A DNA stretch of 64,000 nt from DATFDN01 sp963818885 (GCA_963818885.1 CAWFTP010000003.1:434001-498000); one strand, 5' to 3'. Shown: positions 9,490-22,965, counted from the first letter of the stretch. Program-made: numbers and translations. Notes: a model not told the origin generated them from the sequence alone.

Positions 9490-11378
9490 ATGCCGAACCA
9501 AGACCACGCCGCAGCGCCCGTGCTTCAGGAATTCGGAGACTTCACGACGCAACCCACGCGTCCTCGTCCTCGCGGCGATGGCGATCGTCGTCAGGCAGCC
9601 TCGGCGTAGGGGTCGGCCTGGGTGCTGCTGCGGCTGATCGCGCTGGTCACCGGGATCGCCTATTATGGCCAGTTCTCGACGCGGCGCACGGGATCATCAT
9701 TTCACTCGACCATCTTGGGAAGTGGTCGATCCTGGTCCCCGTGATCAGGTTCCGCCATCATCGGCCTCATGGCCCGCTACGGGTCGGACAGCATCCCGGC
9801 CACGGCATCCCCGAGGCGCTGGAGGCGATCCTGATGGGCGGCAGCCGGATCGAGCCGAAGTGGCCGTCCTCAAGCCGATCTCGGCCGCGATCGCCATCGG
9901 CACCGGCGGGCCGTTCGGCGCGGAAGGGCCGATCATCATGACCGGCGGCGCGTTCGGCTCGCTGTTCGCGCAGCTGTTTCACTGACCGCGGCGGAGCGCA
10001 AGACGCTGCTCGCCGCGGGCGCCGCCGGCGGCATGGCGGCGATCTTCGGCACGCCCGGTGGCCGCGGTCCTGCTCGCGGTCGAGCTGCTGCTGTTCGAGT
10101 GGAAGCCGCGCAGCTTCATACCGGTCGCTCGTCGCCTGCATGACCGCGGCGGTGGCAGCGCGGTGCCGCTGCTCGGCGTCGGGCCGCTGTTCCCGCGTAC
10201 CGGCTCCAGGCCGTTCGCTAGCGCCCCTTACTTGCTGCTGCGTCGTCGTCGGCGTGGCCGCGGGGCATGGCCTCGGCGCTGCTGACCGGCATCGGTGTAC
10301 GCCGCGGAGGATGTTTTCATGAAGCTCGCCGCTGCACTGGATGTGGTGGCCGACGCTGGGTGGCCTGGCCGTCGGCGTGGGCGGCGTTTTCTCCCCGCGA
10401 GGTGCTGGGCGTCGGATACGACAAGATCGCGCCTGCTCACGGGGACTATGTGATCGGGCCGGCTGCTGCGGCTGGTGGTGGTGAAGGCGATGATCTGGTC
10501 GATCGCCCTCGGCTCCGGGACGTCCGGCGGCGTGCTCGCACCGCTCTGATGATGGGCGGCTGCGTCGGCGTGCTGGTCGGACACTGTGCTCCCATGCGGC
10601 CCGGGCTGCTGGGCGCTGATCCGCATGGCCGCGACCATGGGCGGAACGATGCGCGCACCGCTGACCGCGATGGTGTTCGCCGCTGGAGCTGACCGGCGAC
10701 GACGGCTGATCGTCCCCCGCTCGCCGCCTGCGTCGCCGGCCTATGCGTTCACCGTGCTGATCCTGAAGCGCTCCATCCTGACCGAGAAGGTGGCGCGCCG
10801 TGGTCTTCACGTCATCCGCGAGTACAGCATCGATCCGCTCGATATAACCAGGGTGGGCGACGTGATGGTGCAAGCGGTCGAGACTTTGCCGGCTGACATG
10901 ACGATCGGCAAGCTGGTGGACTTCTTCGGCGATGAGGGACGCCACCGTGCCTATCCGGTCGTCGATCCCCAAGGGCGCCCGGTGGCGATGGCGTATCGCG
11001 CCGACGCACTGCACGCGATGCGTGACGCCGACAAGATGGACGTGACCCTAGGCCAGGCGTTGGGCGGGCGCGACATGCCGACGGCGGATCTGGATGAGCC
11101 AATGAACGTCCTGGTCACGCGCATGATCCAGACAGATACCTCCCGGATCTCCTGTGGTCCGGGCCGATGACTGGGGGCTGATCGGTATCGTGGCGCGCAG
11201 CGACGTTCTGCAGGGTACGCGCCAACGTCCCAATCCCAGGAGCGCGATCGCAGCCGCATCCTGGGCTGGGGCCGGGGCCATCGGGCAGCCGGATCCAAAC
11301 GCCGCGCCGGCTTGCCCTGCGGCAAGCCCGGTGCGAATGTCCGCCGCCGCCGGAAGGGCGCGTTTGCGCGAGGATTAA
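9490..11378 (+). CDS. ClC-family chloride channel/antiporter with C-terminal CBS domain pair, frameshifted
   Basis: Integral membrane anion channel or H+/anion exchanger. Start MPNQDHAAAPVLQEFGDFTT. ClC signatures in order: PGHGIPEALEAILMGGS (GxGIP), TGGPFGAEGPIIMTGGAFGS (the G-x-E-G-P gating glutamate is present), FGTPVAAVLLAVELLLFEW, SGTSGGVLAPLLMMGG (the GxFxP equivalent) and TMGGTMRAPLTAMVFALEL. The C-terminal cytosolic part has two CBS-like motifs: VGDVMVQAVETLPADMTIGK with AYPVVDPQGRPV, and MNVLVTRM with GLIGIVARSDVLQG. About ten frameshifts are spread through it. Repaired length is near 620 residues. TAA overlaps the ATG of icd. Confidence 0.8.
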
Positions 11379-12573
11379 TGGTCAAGATCAAGGTGAAACG
11401 CCGTCGTCGAGCTCGACGGCGACGAGATGACCCGCGTCATCTGGGGCCTCATCAAGGACAAGCTGATCATGCCCATCTCGATATCGAGCTCGTCTACTTC
11501 GACCTCGGCATGGAGTATCGCGACAAGACTGACGACCAGATCACGGTGGAAGCGGCGAAGGCGATCGCGAAATACGGCGTCGGCGTGAAATGCGCGACCA
11601 TCACCCCCGACGAGGCGCAGGTGAAGGAGTTCAACCTCAAGCGCATGTACCGAAGCCGAACGGGACCATCCGCAACATCCTCGACGGCACGATCTTCCGC
11701 GAGCCGATCCTCTGCAAGAACGTGCCCGGCTCGTCGCCGAATGGACCAAGCCGATCGTCATTGGCCGCCATGCCTACGGTGACAGTACCGCGCTGCCAGA
11801 TCGAGATCCCGGGCCCCGGCAAGGTCACGCTGACGTATCAACCGGCGGATGGCGGCCCACGCACTCGCTTGACGTGCACGACTCGCCGGCCCGGGCGTGG
11901 CGATGGGGATACACAACACGCATAAGTCGATCGAGGGCTTCGCGCGCGCGTCCTTCGACATGCCCTGAGCGCAATTTCCCGCTCTATTCTCCACCAAGAA
12001 CACGATCCTCAAGATCTACGACGGCTACTTCAAGGACCTGTTCCAGGAAATCTATGATCGCGAGTTCAAGGGTGAATTCGAGAACACGGCCTGACCTACG
12101 AGCGTCGGCTGATCGACGATATGGTGGCGCAGGCAGTGAAATGGTCCCGCGGCTATGTGTGGGCGCTCAAGACTATGACGGCGACACGCAGTCCGACATG
12201 CTGGCCCAGGGGTTCGGCTCGCTTGGCCTGATGACGTCGGTGCTCATGAGCCCGGACGGCAAGACGATCGAGAGCGAGGCGCGCGGGCACCGTCACCGGC
12301 ACACTGCCAGCACCAGAAGGGGCAGGAGACCTCGACCAACCCGATCGCATCGATCTTCGCTGGACCCGCGGCCTTGCCTATCGCGGCCGGAACGACAACA
12401 CGCCGATGTTACCCGCTTCGCCGAGACTCTGGAAAAAGTGTGCGTCAGACAGTGGAGTCCGGCTTCGTGACCAGGGCCTCGCGATCCTGATCGGGCCGGA
12501 GCAGAAATGGCTCGACACGAGGGTCCTGAGCAAGGTCGACGAGAATATGCGAAACGCCAGCGCTCGCCCCTGA
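11378..12573 (+). CDS. icd: NADP-dependent isocitrate dehydrogenase, frameshifted
   Basis: TCA-cycle enzyme: isocitrate + NADP+ to 2-oxoglutarate + CO2. Monomer/dimer of the eukaryote-like class typical of alphaproteobacteria. Visible: VELDGDEMTRVIWGLIKDKL, YFDLGMEYRDKTDDQITVEA, GVGVKCATITPDEAQVKEFN, NGTIRNILDGTIFREPILCK (substrate Ser/Arg loop), PIVIGRHAYGD, FKDLFQEIYDREFKGEF, LIDDMVAQAVKW, NYDGDTQSDMLAQGFGSLGL (catalytic Asp pair), GTVTRH and NPIASIFAWTRGLAYRG. Repaired length is about 405 residues. Roughly ten breaks. The order icd next to alaS (with a GGDEF-EAL gene between) is a familiar alphaproteobacterial neighbourhood. Confidence 0.88.
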
Positions 12574-12755
12574 CGCACGGACAAAATCATGATGGATACC
12601 GCCGAACTGGACGCCCTACGGGGCGCCCCCCCCAGACGCGGGCTCGTCGTGACCTCCCCCTAGCCAGGCGCCCGCACGGATTCAATGCCGATTATCGCCA
12701 GCTATCGCGAGGCCGCCGACAAGGACGGCTGAAGCGTATTCGGCTGGGTGCAACG

Positions 12756-15180
12756 CTACGGGGTCGCGTAGCCGATCGTCTCCCGATCCGCGCAAGCACC
12801 GCCGCCACGCTGCGCGCCGGCAGCGGCCGACCCCGCAGGAACCCTGGACCACGCCGCACCCGAGCCGCCGCAGGTCCGCAGCTGCTCCGCCGTCTCGACC
12901 CCTCCGCTGTTACCCGCAGTCGAGGCCGCGCGCCATGGCGATCATCGCCTGCACGATCGCCAGTGCGCCCTTGTCATCGGCGAGCCAGCGACGAAGGATT
13001 GGTCGATCTTGATCTCGTCGAACGGAAACGCGAGCGAATAGCTTGGACTTGAATAGCCCGTGCGGAATCGTCGAGCGCGAGGCAGATGCCCATTGCTCGC
13101 AATTCACTGAGCGAGGCGCGGGCCCGCTCCGCATCCTCCATCAGCCAGTACTCGGTCATCTCGAGCTCCAGCTGCTGGGCGACAACCCCGTCTCGGCCAA
13201 AACACGCGCGATCAGGGCAGGCAGGGCCCCGCCGCGCACCTGGGAGATCGACACGTTCACCGCCACCCAGATCGCCCCCGGCCATGCCTTCGCCTCCAGG
13301 CATGCCGAGCGCAATACCCATTCGCCAAGGGCATGGATCAGCCCGGATTCCTCGGCTATGGGAATGAAGACGCCAGGCTCGATGTCGCCGTGCTCTGGGT
13401 GCGTCCGTCGCAGCAGCGCCTCGAAACAGGTCACGGCGCCGTCCGCGAGACGCACGCGAGGCTGGTAGTGAAGCACGAGCGCGGGGGTCCGATCGCCGCC
13501 CGCAGGTCGCGCTCCACGATCTGGCGGTATTGGATCGCGACGTCCATCTCCGTTCCGAAGACCTGCCAGCTTCCCCGGCGGATCGATTTAGCCCGATCGA
13601 GCGCCACCTGCGCGCGATGCAACAACTCCGTTCCGGACGCGCCGTGCAGGGGAACAATGCCATCCCCAGACTCGCCAACAGAAAGATCTGCTGGAACCAT
13701 GCCCGAGCGGCTCGGCGAGCGAGCCGAGCGCAGGCTCCGCCCAACCGGCCGCAGCGTCGCGATCGGCGACGTTCGTAGCAGAAGGACGAATTCATCGCCG
13801 CCGGTGGGGCGGCAATGTTCCCTTTCCCAGCGAGCGCCCGCAGGCGTTCGCCACCTCCGCCAGCACGGCGTCGCCGGCTTCATGGCCGAAGCTCGCGTTC
13901 ACCATGCGGAAGCGGTCTAGGTCGAGCAGAGGACGGCGAACCCCGATCCTGCTCGCACGCCTCGCCGATCATCGCGGCCAGCGCTTCATCGAGCAGCACC
14001 CGATTGCCGAGGCCAGTGAGCGCGTCGTGCCGCGCCAGATAGCGGACGCGCTCCTCGCCTTGCCGACGCTCGGTGACATCGCTATAGATGCGCACGGCCC
14101 CCCGTCCGGCAGCTCCTGCGTCCGCACCTCCAGGATCCGCCCGTCCGGGCACCTATCCTCGTGCTCGCCACTCGCGAGCGGAACGGGAAAAGCCGCCGGA
14201 ATGCCGCCGAGCATGTCGGCGGCGCGACGATTGACAACCAGGATGCGGCCCAGATTGCTCACCATCACCAGGCCCTGGCCGATATTCTCGATCGCCGCCC
14301 CCAGGGTGCGGCGCGAGCGCAGCAGCCGCAAACGGCCGAGCAGCAGCAGCGTCCCGATCCCCAGCGCGAGCACGCTCAGCACGGCGCCGCCGGCAAGATA
14401 TTGCCGCCGATAGTGGCTCCAGCGGGCGAACTCGTCGCGCGTGTCGAGGCCCACAAACACTACAAGCGGATAGCCCGTGACAGATGAAGCTGCTGATGCG
14501 CTCCGCTCCATGACCATGCCAGGCGCCATGACCGTGCCGCTCTCTCGCCGGAGCGCCTCGCCAAAGAGCGCCACCCGCGACACATCGCGGCCGATCGCCT
14601 CGCCTCCGCTCAGCGCGTCCGCCCGCACGATGCCGTCCAGGCCGACAAGATCGAGGGAGCCATGCCCAAACTTAAGCGGTGATACAGAGCCGTTAGCCGG
14701 CGAGGATCCGCCGCAAGAACAATGACCCCAGGGATCGCCGTCCGCCGTTATGATGGGCCGAGTGAACTCGATACAGCGACGGTGCACGAGCTGGTCCATG
14801 ACCGGGATGCTGATCAGCAGCCTGTCCTCACGTCCATCAAGCTGCTCGCGGACCACATCGAGTGGCGACATGTCGATCGGCTCGACGGGCATGCCGAGGC
14901 TCGAGTCGACGATTTGCCCGTTGCGTCCGCGATGCTGTAGCAAGGACGGTCGGTTCCACCGGGGCAACTGGCGCGCCCATAGCGCGATATCGATCTGGCT
15001 TGGCGCGCGCACATAGGCTGCGCGCAGCAACAGCATCGCCTGGTCGATGCCCGCGATCGTTGTCCGACCCCGGCCGCGGCGGCGTCGGCGAGGTTCGCGC
15101 TCGTACGCGACGCGCGCGACACCGTTTCGCGGTGCTCTTCGCCGATGCAGGAAGATGCCGCCCCAGAAAATCATCAGCAC
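12756..15180 (-). CDS. Membrane-anchored GGDEF-EAL cyclic-di-GMP protein, heavily frameshifted
   Basis: Makes and/or degrades c-di-GMP. Order from the N terminus: a first membrane helix (MLMIFWGGIFL), a periplasmic sensor region starting TIAGIDQAMLLLRAAYVRAP, a second helix (GGAVLSVLALGIGTLLLLG), a PAS-like segment (AAIENIGQGLVMVSNLGRIL), linker VTERRQGEERVRYLARHDAL, then a GGDEF domain with an intact GGDEFVLLL motif. The EAL domain has VLHYQPRVRLADG, the catalytic FEALLRRTHPEHG (E-A-L present), FIPIAEESGLIHALGEWVL and WVAVNVSISQ. In further frames come LELEMTEYWL, ALDD, GVETAEQL and QGFLRGRPLP. The stop at 12756-12758 follows RRSATP. Both motifs look catalytically competent. About ten breaks. 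The start (GTG at 15180) is uncertain. Confidence 0.8.
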
Positions 15181-15285
15181 CCGGCAGACGAGCGCAATAT
15201 CCAGCAGGGCGCCCGGCCAAAGCCCGTCATGTGTCGGGTACAGATACCGGCGACCCCGGCGGCTGCGGCAGGATCCCCATCCCGA

Positions 15286-17935
<2,650 letters not shown>

Positions 17936-18111
17936 GGCGGCCGTTGGGTGTCCTGAAACGGAAAGGATTGAAGGACTTAGCGCGGGTGGGGTGGCCTGTC
18001 ATCCGCCACTCTTCGGCAGCCGGTCTTTCGATAACCTTTCGTTAATTCCGCTCGCCTTCCGAGTTACTTTTCAGTTAATATGGAAGCAAGAAGTTCCGTG
18101 GGAGGATCAGC
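17936..18111. promoter_or_regulatory. Divergent promoter region between alaS and the giant repeat protein
   Basis: A 176-base intergenic region that should hold both promoters. It contains a locally AT-rich patch with two near-identical boxes, TTCGTTAAT at 18,038-18,046 and TTCAGTTAAT at 18,070-18,079, about 32 bases apart, directly before a strong ribosome binding site (GGGAGGATCAGC) for the ATG at 18,112. The boxes could be regulator sites or -10-like elements. This is inference from position and repetition only. Confidence 0.35.
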
Positions 18112-21100
18112 ATGTCCGATGTCCTGGTCAACACGGGCAGCGTCATCGCCGAGCCCAACGACACTACCTTGACCGCACTGACCGTGCCCCCCCGGATCGA
18201 GATGGGTGGCACAGCCGGCGTGCCGGCAACGGTCATCTTCACCGGCGACAGCGCGATCACACCCGCCAATCCGACTTTCGGCCCGGGCGTGCTTGTCGAT
18301 GCCCAGATCGCTGGGCAGACGACAGCCGAGCAATCGCTGCTCGACCTGCTTGGCATCTCGGTCAACGCGGGCACGATCGCGGCCGACGGGCCGGCGGGCA
18401 GCACGTTCACCATCGACGTGGCGGCGAACGGCACGATCATCGGCAACTTCGTCAACACCGGCACACTCGCAGTGCTCGCCGGCAACGAGATGCTGCTCGC
18501 CGGGGCGTCCGGCTCCACTGTCAGCAGCACCGGAACGGTCAGCGTCGCGGCGGGCGGCACGCTCGCGATCGACAACGCGGTGCTTGGCGGGACCGTGGTC
18601 AATAACGGCTCGATCCTGGTTGTCGGCGACGGGACGACGCAGGCGGGCACGGTCGAGGTTTCCGGCGCGCTCTCCGGCACCGGCACGCTCGACATCGGCA
18701 CCAACGGCATCCTGAAGCTTGATGCGCCGACCACTCAGTCGATCGCCTTCCCGACCGGTGGCGCGGCCATCCTGATCCTCCCCGGCCCCGGTACCTACTC
18801 GATGCCGCTGCTCAACCTGAATACCGGCGACAAGATCGAGATAGTTGGAGCCGCGCCGGTTACCGGCGTCACAGCCTCGGGCGGCACAATCACTGTCGTA
18901 ACCATGACCGGCGACACCGTCCTAACCGACGCGAGCTTTGCAACCGGGGCAGTTCAGTCGGCGTTCGGTCAACTCCCGGACAGCACGACCGGCGATCAAG
19001 CAGTCCGGATTGTGGCGCCGATCGACACCTGGTCGGGTGGCGTCAGTAGCGACCTCGGAACCGCGGGGAACTGGGCCGCCGGTGTGCCGACCAGCGCTGA
19101 TCTTCTCGAGTTCAATGACCCTCAAAACCTGAGCGGCGTAGTTACCGGGCTGGCCGCCATTTTTGGCGGTTTCGGAGGCGTGGCATGGGGGCTCCAGGGA
19201 GCCACGCTCACGCTCGCGGGCGAGCCGAACCCGCCGTTCGATCCGTACGCGCTTGGCTTCGGCGGCAACGTGACACTGAATGGCGCGACAGTGATCGCCG
19301 GCGGAACTTCAAGTTTCGGTTCCAACATCCAGGGTGTCACGGTCACCGCGCAAGGGGGCTCCGCCGTCACCACCGCAGGCGACTCGATCGCGCAGAACGC
19401 TGGCGAATTCGCTTCGCTGGTCTTGGCCGGCATAGGCACCACCTGGACGGAGTTCGCCAATCCCGCTGATGCCGGGAACGGATACTCCCCCGGCTTCCTG
19501 ACCATCGGGCAGAGTGGAACTGGTGCACTCAGCGTCAGCGATGGCGCGTCCCTCGGTACCGGGGCGTATGCGATCGTCGGGGAAAACGCCGGCGCAATCG
19601 GCACCGCGGCTATCACGTCGGCCGGTAACTGGGCCACCTCCGGACTGATAGTCGGCCAATACAGCGGGAGCGAGGGACAGGTCGCCATCTCGGGCAGCAC
19701 CGTCACCGATACGCAAAACCTGGAAATCGGGGATAACGGCGGTGACGGACAGGTCACGATCAGCGCCGGCGGCACGCTGGCATTCAGCGGCACCTTTGCG
19801 GCCGTCGGCAACCGTGCGGGGAGCTCCGGCCGGCTGGTGATCGGATCGGGAGGGACGCTGGCCGCTACTGCTCCCCCAGCGTCAACGAGCGCCAGCTATC
19901 TCCTCAACATTGGCGAGCACGACACCGATGGCGTGCTACCGGCCGCCAGCGGCTCGGTTTTCGTCAACGGCGCCGGCGCGCTGCTTGATCTCGATGGCAA
20001 CGGCCTGTCGCTCGGCCTCAACGGCGGCCAGGGCAGCCTCGCGGTTAGCAATGGCGGGACGGTCAAGGCGGGCACGCCCAACAGCAACAACGTCGCCGCC
20101 TTCTCGATCGGCAAGGTCGGGCTGGGCAACCTCACCATCACGGGCGCCGGATCGGCGTTGCTGGCGACCGGCGGCGTCTACGACGGGCGCGGCGGCACCG
20201 GAAACGTCCTTGTCGCCAATGGCGGTCTGCTGAGTGTCAGCGCCGATCCACTCGGCAACGGTGGGTTCGGCGTCGGCCTCGGGGACACCCTCGGTGTCAA
20301 CGCCACCGGCGGCAGCGGCAGCGCCAGCGTGACGAGCAACGGCCGTATCTACACGCAGAACGGGATCGGGGTCGGCGGCTACGGCGTCAACGGCGTCTTC
20401 AATGTCAGCAACGGCGGCAGCGTCGAGGTCGGGACGCGGCTCGGTATCGGGCAAGGCGGGACCATCGGTACGCTGGCCCTGGGTGGCGTCGGTGCCGTCA
20501 ACATCGGCGCCGGCGGCACCATCCAGGTCGACGCCACGGCGATCGCGGCCAATCAGGCAGCCATCTTCGTCGGCGATTTCGCCGGCGCGCAGGGCAGCGT
20601 CAATGTCGGCGGCGCCGGCGCTGTGCTGAACGTCGGCACACAGATGGTCCGCCTCGGCACTTCCAACAGTGGGGTCGCCAACAGCAGCAGCGGTGCCGGC
20701 GCGCTCAGCGTCTCGCAAGGCGGCGTCGTCAATGCTGGCTCCATCGGCGTCGGATATACCGGCCAGGGCTCGCTCTCGGTCAGCAACGGCGGCAGCGTCG
20801 CGATCGGCACTGCGCTCAACGTCGGCCAGGGCCTGCTCGTCGGCACGCTTCAGTCGGCCGGATTCGGAGTCGTGGACATCGGCGCCGGCGGCACGATCAA
20901 CGTCGCCGGCACCGGCCTCGCCGCGGGCGTCGCGGCGGTGACCGCCGGCAGCTATCTTGGCGCGACCGGCATCATCAATGTCAGCGGCTCGCAAGCGATC
21001 CTGAACCTCAACGGGCATGACCTCCGGCTGGGCACCAATTCGGGAACCCCGTCACTCAGCGGGGCGGGCAGCCTCAGCACCACCTTCGGCGGCGAGGTGT

Positions 21101-22965
21101 TCGCGGGCACCATCGTCGTCGGCGACACCGGCATCGGCAGCTTCAACGCCAACATCGGCGGCGCATCGGCGAGCGTGATGGATGTCGGCGCGCAGGGGGG
21201 CGCACAGGGCAATATAAACCTGACCTCCGCCGTAACCGGCGTCGGCCTCAACACCCTCACCATCGGCGATCAGGGCCTCGGCCGGGTGGCCGATACGGCG
21301 GGCGCCAATCTGGTGGCGCACCTCACCACCACCATCGGCAATGCGGCGGGTTCCGACGGCCAGCTCGCGGTCACCAGCGGCGCGCATTTCAGGACGCAGA
21401 CGCTGATCGACGGGCAATCCGGCACCGGCGCGTTGACCATCAGCGGCGGCGCCACCGGCGAGGTCTTCAATGCCGCGACAATTGGTTTCGGCGGCGCGGG
21501 TGGCGCCGGGCTCGGCAGCCTTGGGATCGGCGTTGGCGGAACCTTGACCGTTGACGGCACTGGCCTCGGTGCAGGCGTCGCGGCGGTCAGCGTGGGAGCT
21601 TTCGCCAACGCGATCGGCCTCGTCAGCGTCACCGGCTCGCAGGCCGTGCTCAACGCGGGTACGCACGACATCGGTCTCGGCACCAACATAGGAAACGCAG
21701 CTTCGAGCGGCACCGGCATCCTGACCGCGGCGCTTGGCGGCGAGGTCTTCGCAGGCACCATCGTCGTGGGCGACACCGGGACCGGCGTCTTCAGCGCCAA
21801 CATCGGGGGTGCCTCCGCATCGGCCATCGATCTCGGCGCGCAAGCGACAGGCCAAGGCAGCATGCTGCTCACCGGCGGCGTCACCGGCGTGGGGCTGAAC
21901 GCGCTGACCGTCGGCGACAAGGGCTACGGCAAGGTCACGGTGACGAACAGCGCCAACCTCGTCGTGCACGGCAACGTCGTCCTGGGTAACGCCGCCGGCG
22001 CCACCGGCCAGGTCGCGATCGCCAGCAACGCGTATTTCCAGGCCAATACGCTGACGGTTGGGGGCAGCGGCAGCGGTGCGCTCAGCGTCGACAGCGCCGC
22101 GGTGGTCAATGCGCTGAACGCCGCGACGATCGGCGCGACCGGAGCGCTGACCCTGCAAGGCGGCAAGCTCGCCTCCGCGCAGCTGACCAACCAGGCCAAC
22201 ATCGCGGGCTCCGGCATCATCATCGCGCCGCTGGTGAACAACGGTGTGGTGACCTCCACCGCCGGGCTGCTGTCCATGAACGGCGCGATCTCCGGCACCG
22301 GCGTTCTCGCGATGACCTCCAACAGCGAGCTGGTCGTCGGCGCTGTCGGTGCCGGGCAGCAGTTCGCATTCAGCGGTCCGGCCGTGCTGCAACTTGGCAA
22401 CCTGGCGGGGACGAGCGCGGGCGTGATCGCCGGGTTCGGGGTCGGCGACCAGATCCAGGTCGTCACGGCAGGCAGCATCTCGACCAGCTTCAATTCCGCG
22501 ACTGACGCCTTGACCATCACCACGGGCGCCGCATCGCAGACATTCCAGGTCACAGGCGCGCACACCGCCGCCGATTTCGCCTCCACCGTGGTCGGCGTCG
22601 ATACGCTGCTCGCCGCCAACCAGACGGTCAATCTCGGCACCGGACCACATTTGCTGTTTCTTGGCGGATCCAGCACCGGCGACACGATCGTCGCCCCAGC
22701 GCTGCCGGCCGCGGGGACCTCGAACTTCCTCGACATCTCCGGCTACGGCGGCACCGACACGCTCGATTTCCGCGCCGCCCTCGCGGGCACCACGTGGGAC
22801 GGCAGCAATAGCACGATCGGCAACTATCTCTCGGTCGGGACGAGCGGCAACAGCGCGGTGATCTCGCTCAGCCAGACCAGCGGCGGCCCCGGGACTGCCC
22901 TCGTCAAGCTGGAGAACAGCGGGCCGATGACGCTGTCGCAGGTGCTCGCGCACGCGACGATCTGA
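18112..22965 (+). CDS. Giant repetitive beta-solenoid protein, probable type I-secreted adhesin/surface protein
   Basis: A 1617-residue protein, intact, with a strong RBS. It has no N-terminal signal peptide, I find no cysteine in it, and it is poor in Lys, Arg and Trp but very rich in Gly, Ala, Ser, Thr, Val and Asn. Short strands such as GSLSVSNGGSVAIGTALNVG, GAGALSVSQGGVVNAGS and GTGTLDIGTNGILKL recur about every 20-25 residues, the pattern of a right-handed beta-helix as in pectate-lyase-like adhesins. The last 90 residues (TSNFLDISGYGGTDTLDFRA, NYLSVGTSGNSAVISLSQTS, ending MTLSQVLAHATI) resemble C-terminal type I secretion targeting domains (VCA0849-like), which explains the missing signal peptide. 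No classical GGxGxDxx calcium repeats and no outer-membrane barrel are seen. The secretion ABC transporter is not in this window. Confidence 0.7.
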   Translation: MSDVLVNTGSVIAEPNDTTLTALTVPPRIEMGGTAGVPATVIFTGDSAITPANPTFGPGVLVDAQIAGQTTAEQSLLDLLGISVNAGTIAADGPAGSTFTIDVAANGTIIGNFVNTGTLAVLAGNEMLLAGASGSTVSSTGTVSVAAGGTLAIDNAVLGGTVVNNGSILVVGDGTTQAGTVEVSGALSGTGTLDIGTNGILKLDAPTTQSIAFPTGGAAILILPGPGTYSMPLLNLNTGDKIEIVGAAPVTGVTASGGTITVVTMTGDTVLTDASFATGAVQSAFGQLPDSTTGDQAVRIVAPIDTWSGGVSSDLGTAGNWAAGVPTSADLLEFNDPQNLSGVVTGLAAIFGGFGGVAWGLQGATLTLAGEPNPPFDPYALGFGGNVTLNGATVIAGGTSSFGSNIQGVTVTAQGGSAVTTAGDSIAQNAGEFASLVLAGIGTTWTEFANPADAGNGYSPGFLTIGQSGTGALSVSDGASLGTGAYAIVGENAGAIGTAAITSAGNWATSGLIVGQYSGSEGQVAISGSTVTDTQNLEIGDNGGDGQVTISAGGTLAFSGTFAAVGNRAGSSGRLVIGSGGTLAATAPPASTSASYLLNIGEHDTDGVLPAASGSVFVNGAGALLDLDGNGLSLGLNGGQGSLAVSNGGTVKAGTPNSNNVAAFSIGKVGLGNLTITGAGSALLATGGVYDGRGGTGNVLVANGGLLSVSADPLGNGGFGVGLGDTLGVNATGGSGSASVTSNGRIYTQNGIGVGGYGVNGVFNVSNGGSVEVGTRLGIGQGGTIGTLALGGVGAVNIGAGGTIQVDATAIAANQAAIFVGDFAGAQGSVNVGGAGAVLNVGTQMVRLGTSNSGVANSSSGAGALSVSQGGVVNAGSIGVGYTGQGSLSVSNGGSVAIGTALNVGQGLLVGTLQSAGFGVVDIGAGGTINVAGTGLAAGVAAVTAGSYLGATGIINVSGSQAILNLNGHDLRLGTNSGTPSLSGAGSLSTTFGGEVFAGTIVVGDTGIGSFNANIGGASASVMDVGAQGGAQGNINLTSAVTGVGLNTLTIGDQGLGRVADTAGANLVAHLTTTIGNAAGSDGQLAVTSGAHFRTQTLIDGQSGTGALTISGGATGEVFNAATIGFGGAGGAGLGSLGIGVGGTLTVDGTGLGAGVAAVSVGAFANAIGLVSVTGSQAVLNAGTHDIGLGTNIGNAASSGTGILTAALGGEVFAGTIVVGDTGTGVFSANIGGASASAIDLGAQATGQGSMLLTGGVTGVGLNALTVGDKGYGKVTVTNSANLVVHGNVVLGNAAGATGQVAIASNAYFQANTLTVGGSGSGALSVDSAAVVNALNAATIGATGALTLQGGKLASAQLTNQANIAGSGIIIAPLVNNGVVTSTAGLLSMNGAISGTGVLAMTSNSELVVGAVGAGQQFAFSGPAVLQLGNLAGTSAGVIAGFGVGDQIQVVTAGSISTSFNSATDALTITTGAASQTFQVTGAHTAADFASTVVGVDTLLAANQTVNLGTGPHLLFLGGSSTGDTIVAPALPAAGTSNFLDISGYGGTDTLDFRAALAGTTWDGSNSTIGNYLSVGTSGNSAVISLSQTSGGPGTALVKLENSGPMTLSQVLAHATI
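20905..22134 (+). repeat. Two tandem ~195-residue repeat units inside the giant protein
   Basis: The segment starting GTGLAAGVAAVTAGSYLGAT (about 20,905) recurs about 645 bases later as GTGLGAGVAAVSVGAFANAI (about 21,552). Shared blocks in the same order include SGSQAILNLNGHDLRLGTN / TGSQAVLNAGTHDIGLGTN, GGEVFAGTIVVGDTG in both, ANIGGASASVMDVGAQ / ANIGGASASAIDLGAQ, TGVGLNTLTIGDQG / TGVGLNALTVGDKG and FNAATIG / LNAATIG. Shorter, more diverged relatives lie upstream from about 20,365 (VSNGGSVEVGT and VSNGGSVAIGT). The good conservation suggests recent unit duplication. Confidence 0.75.

Noticed and set aside
12574..12755. Possible small plus-strand gene starting MMDTAELDALRGAPP
   Set aside because: It meets stops in every frame within about 30 codons; HGFNADYRQLSR-like fragments appear in other frames but no coherent protein can be rebuilt.
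21052..22953. Minus-strand ORF of 633 codons
   Set aside because: It lies wholly opposite the giant solenoid gene; its Arg/Asp/Gly-rich translation is the shadow of GC-rich codons and matches no family.
18112..22965. Classical autotransporter or RTX toxin
   Set aside because: No C-terminal 12-strand barrel, no signal peptide and no GGxGxDxx repeats are present.
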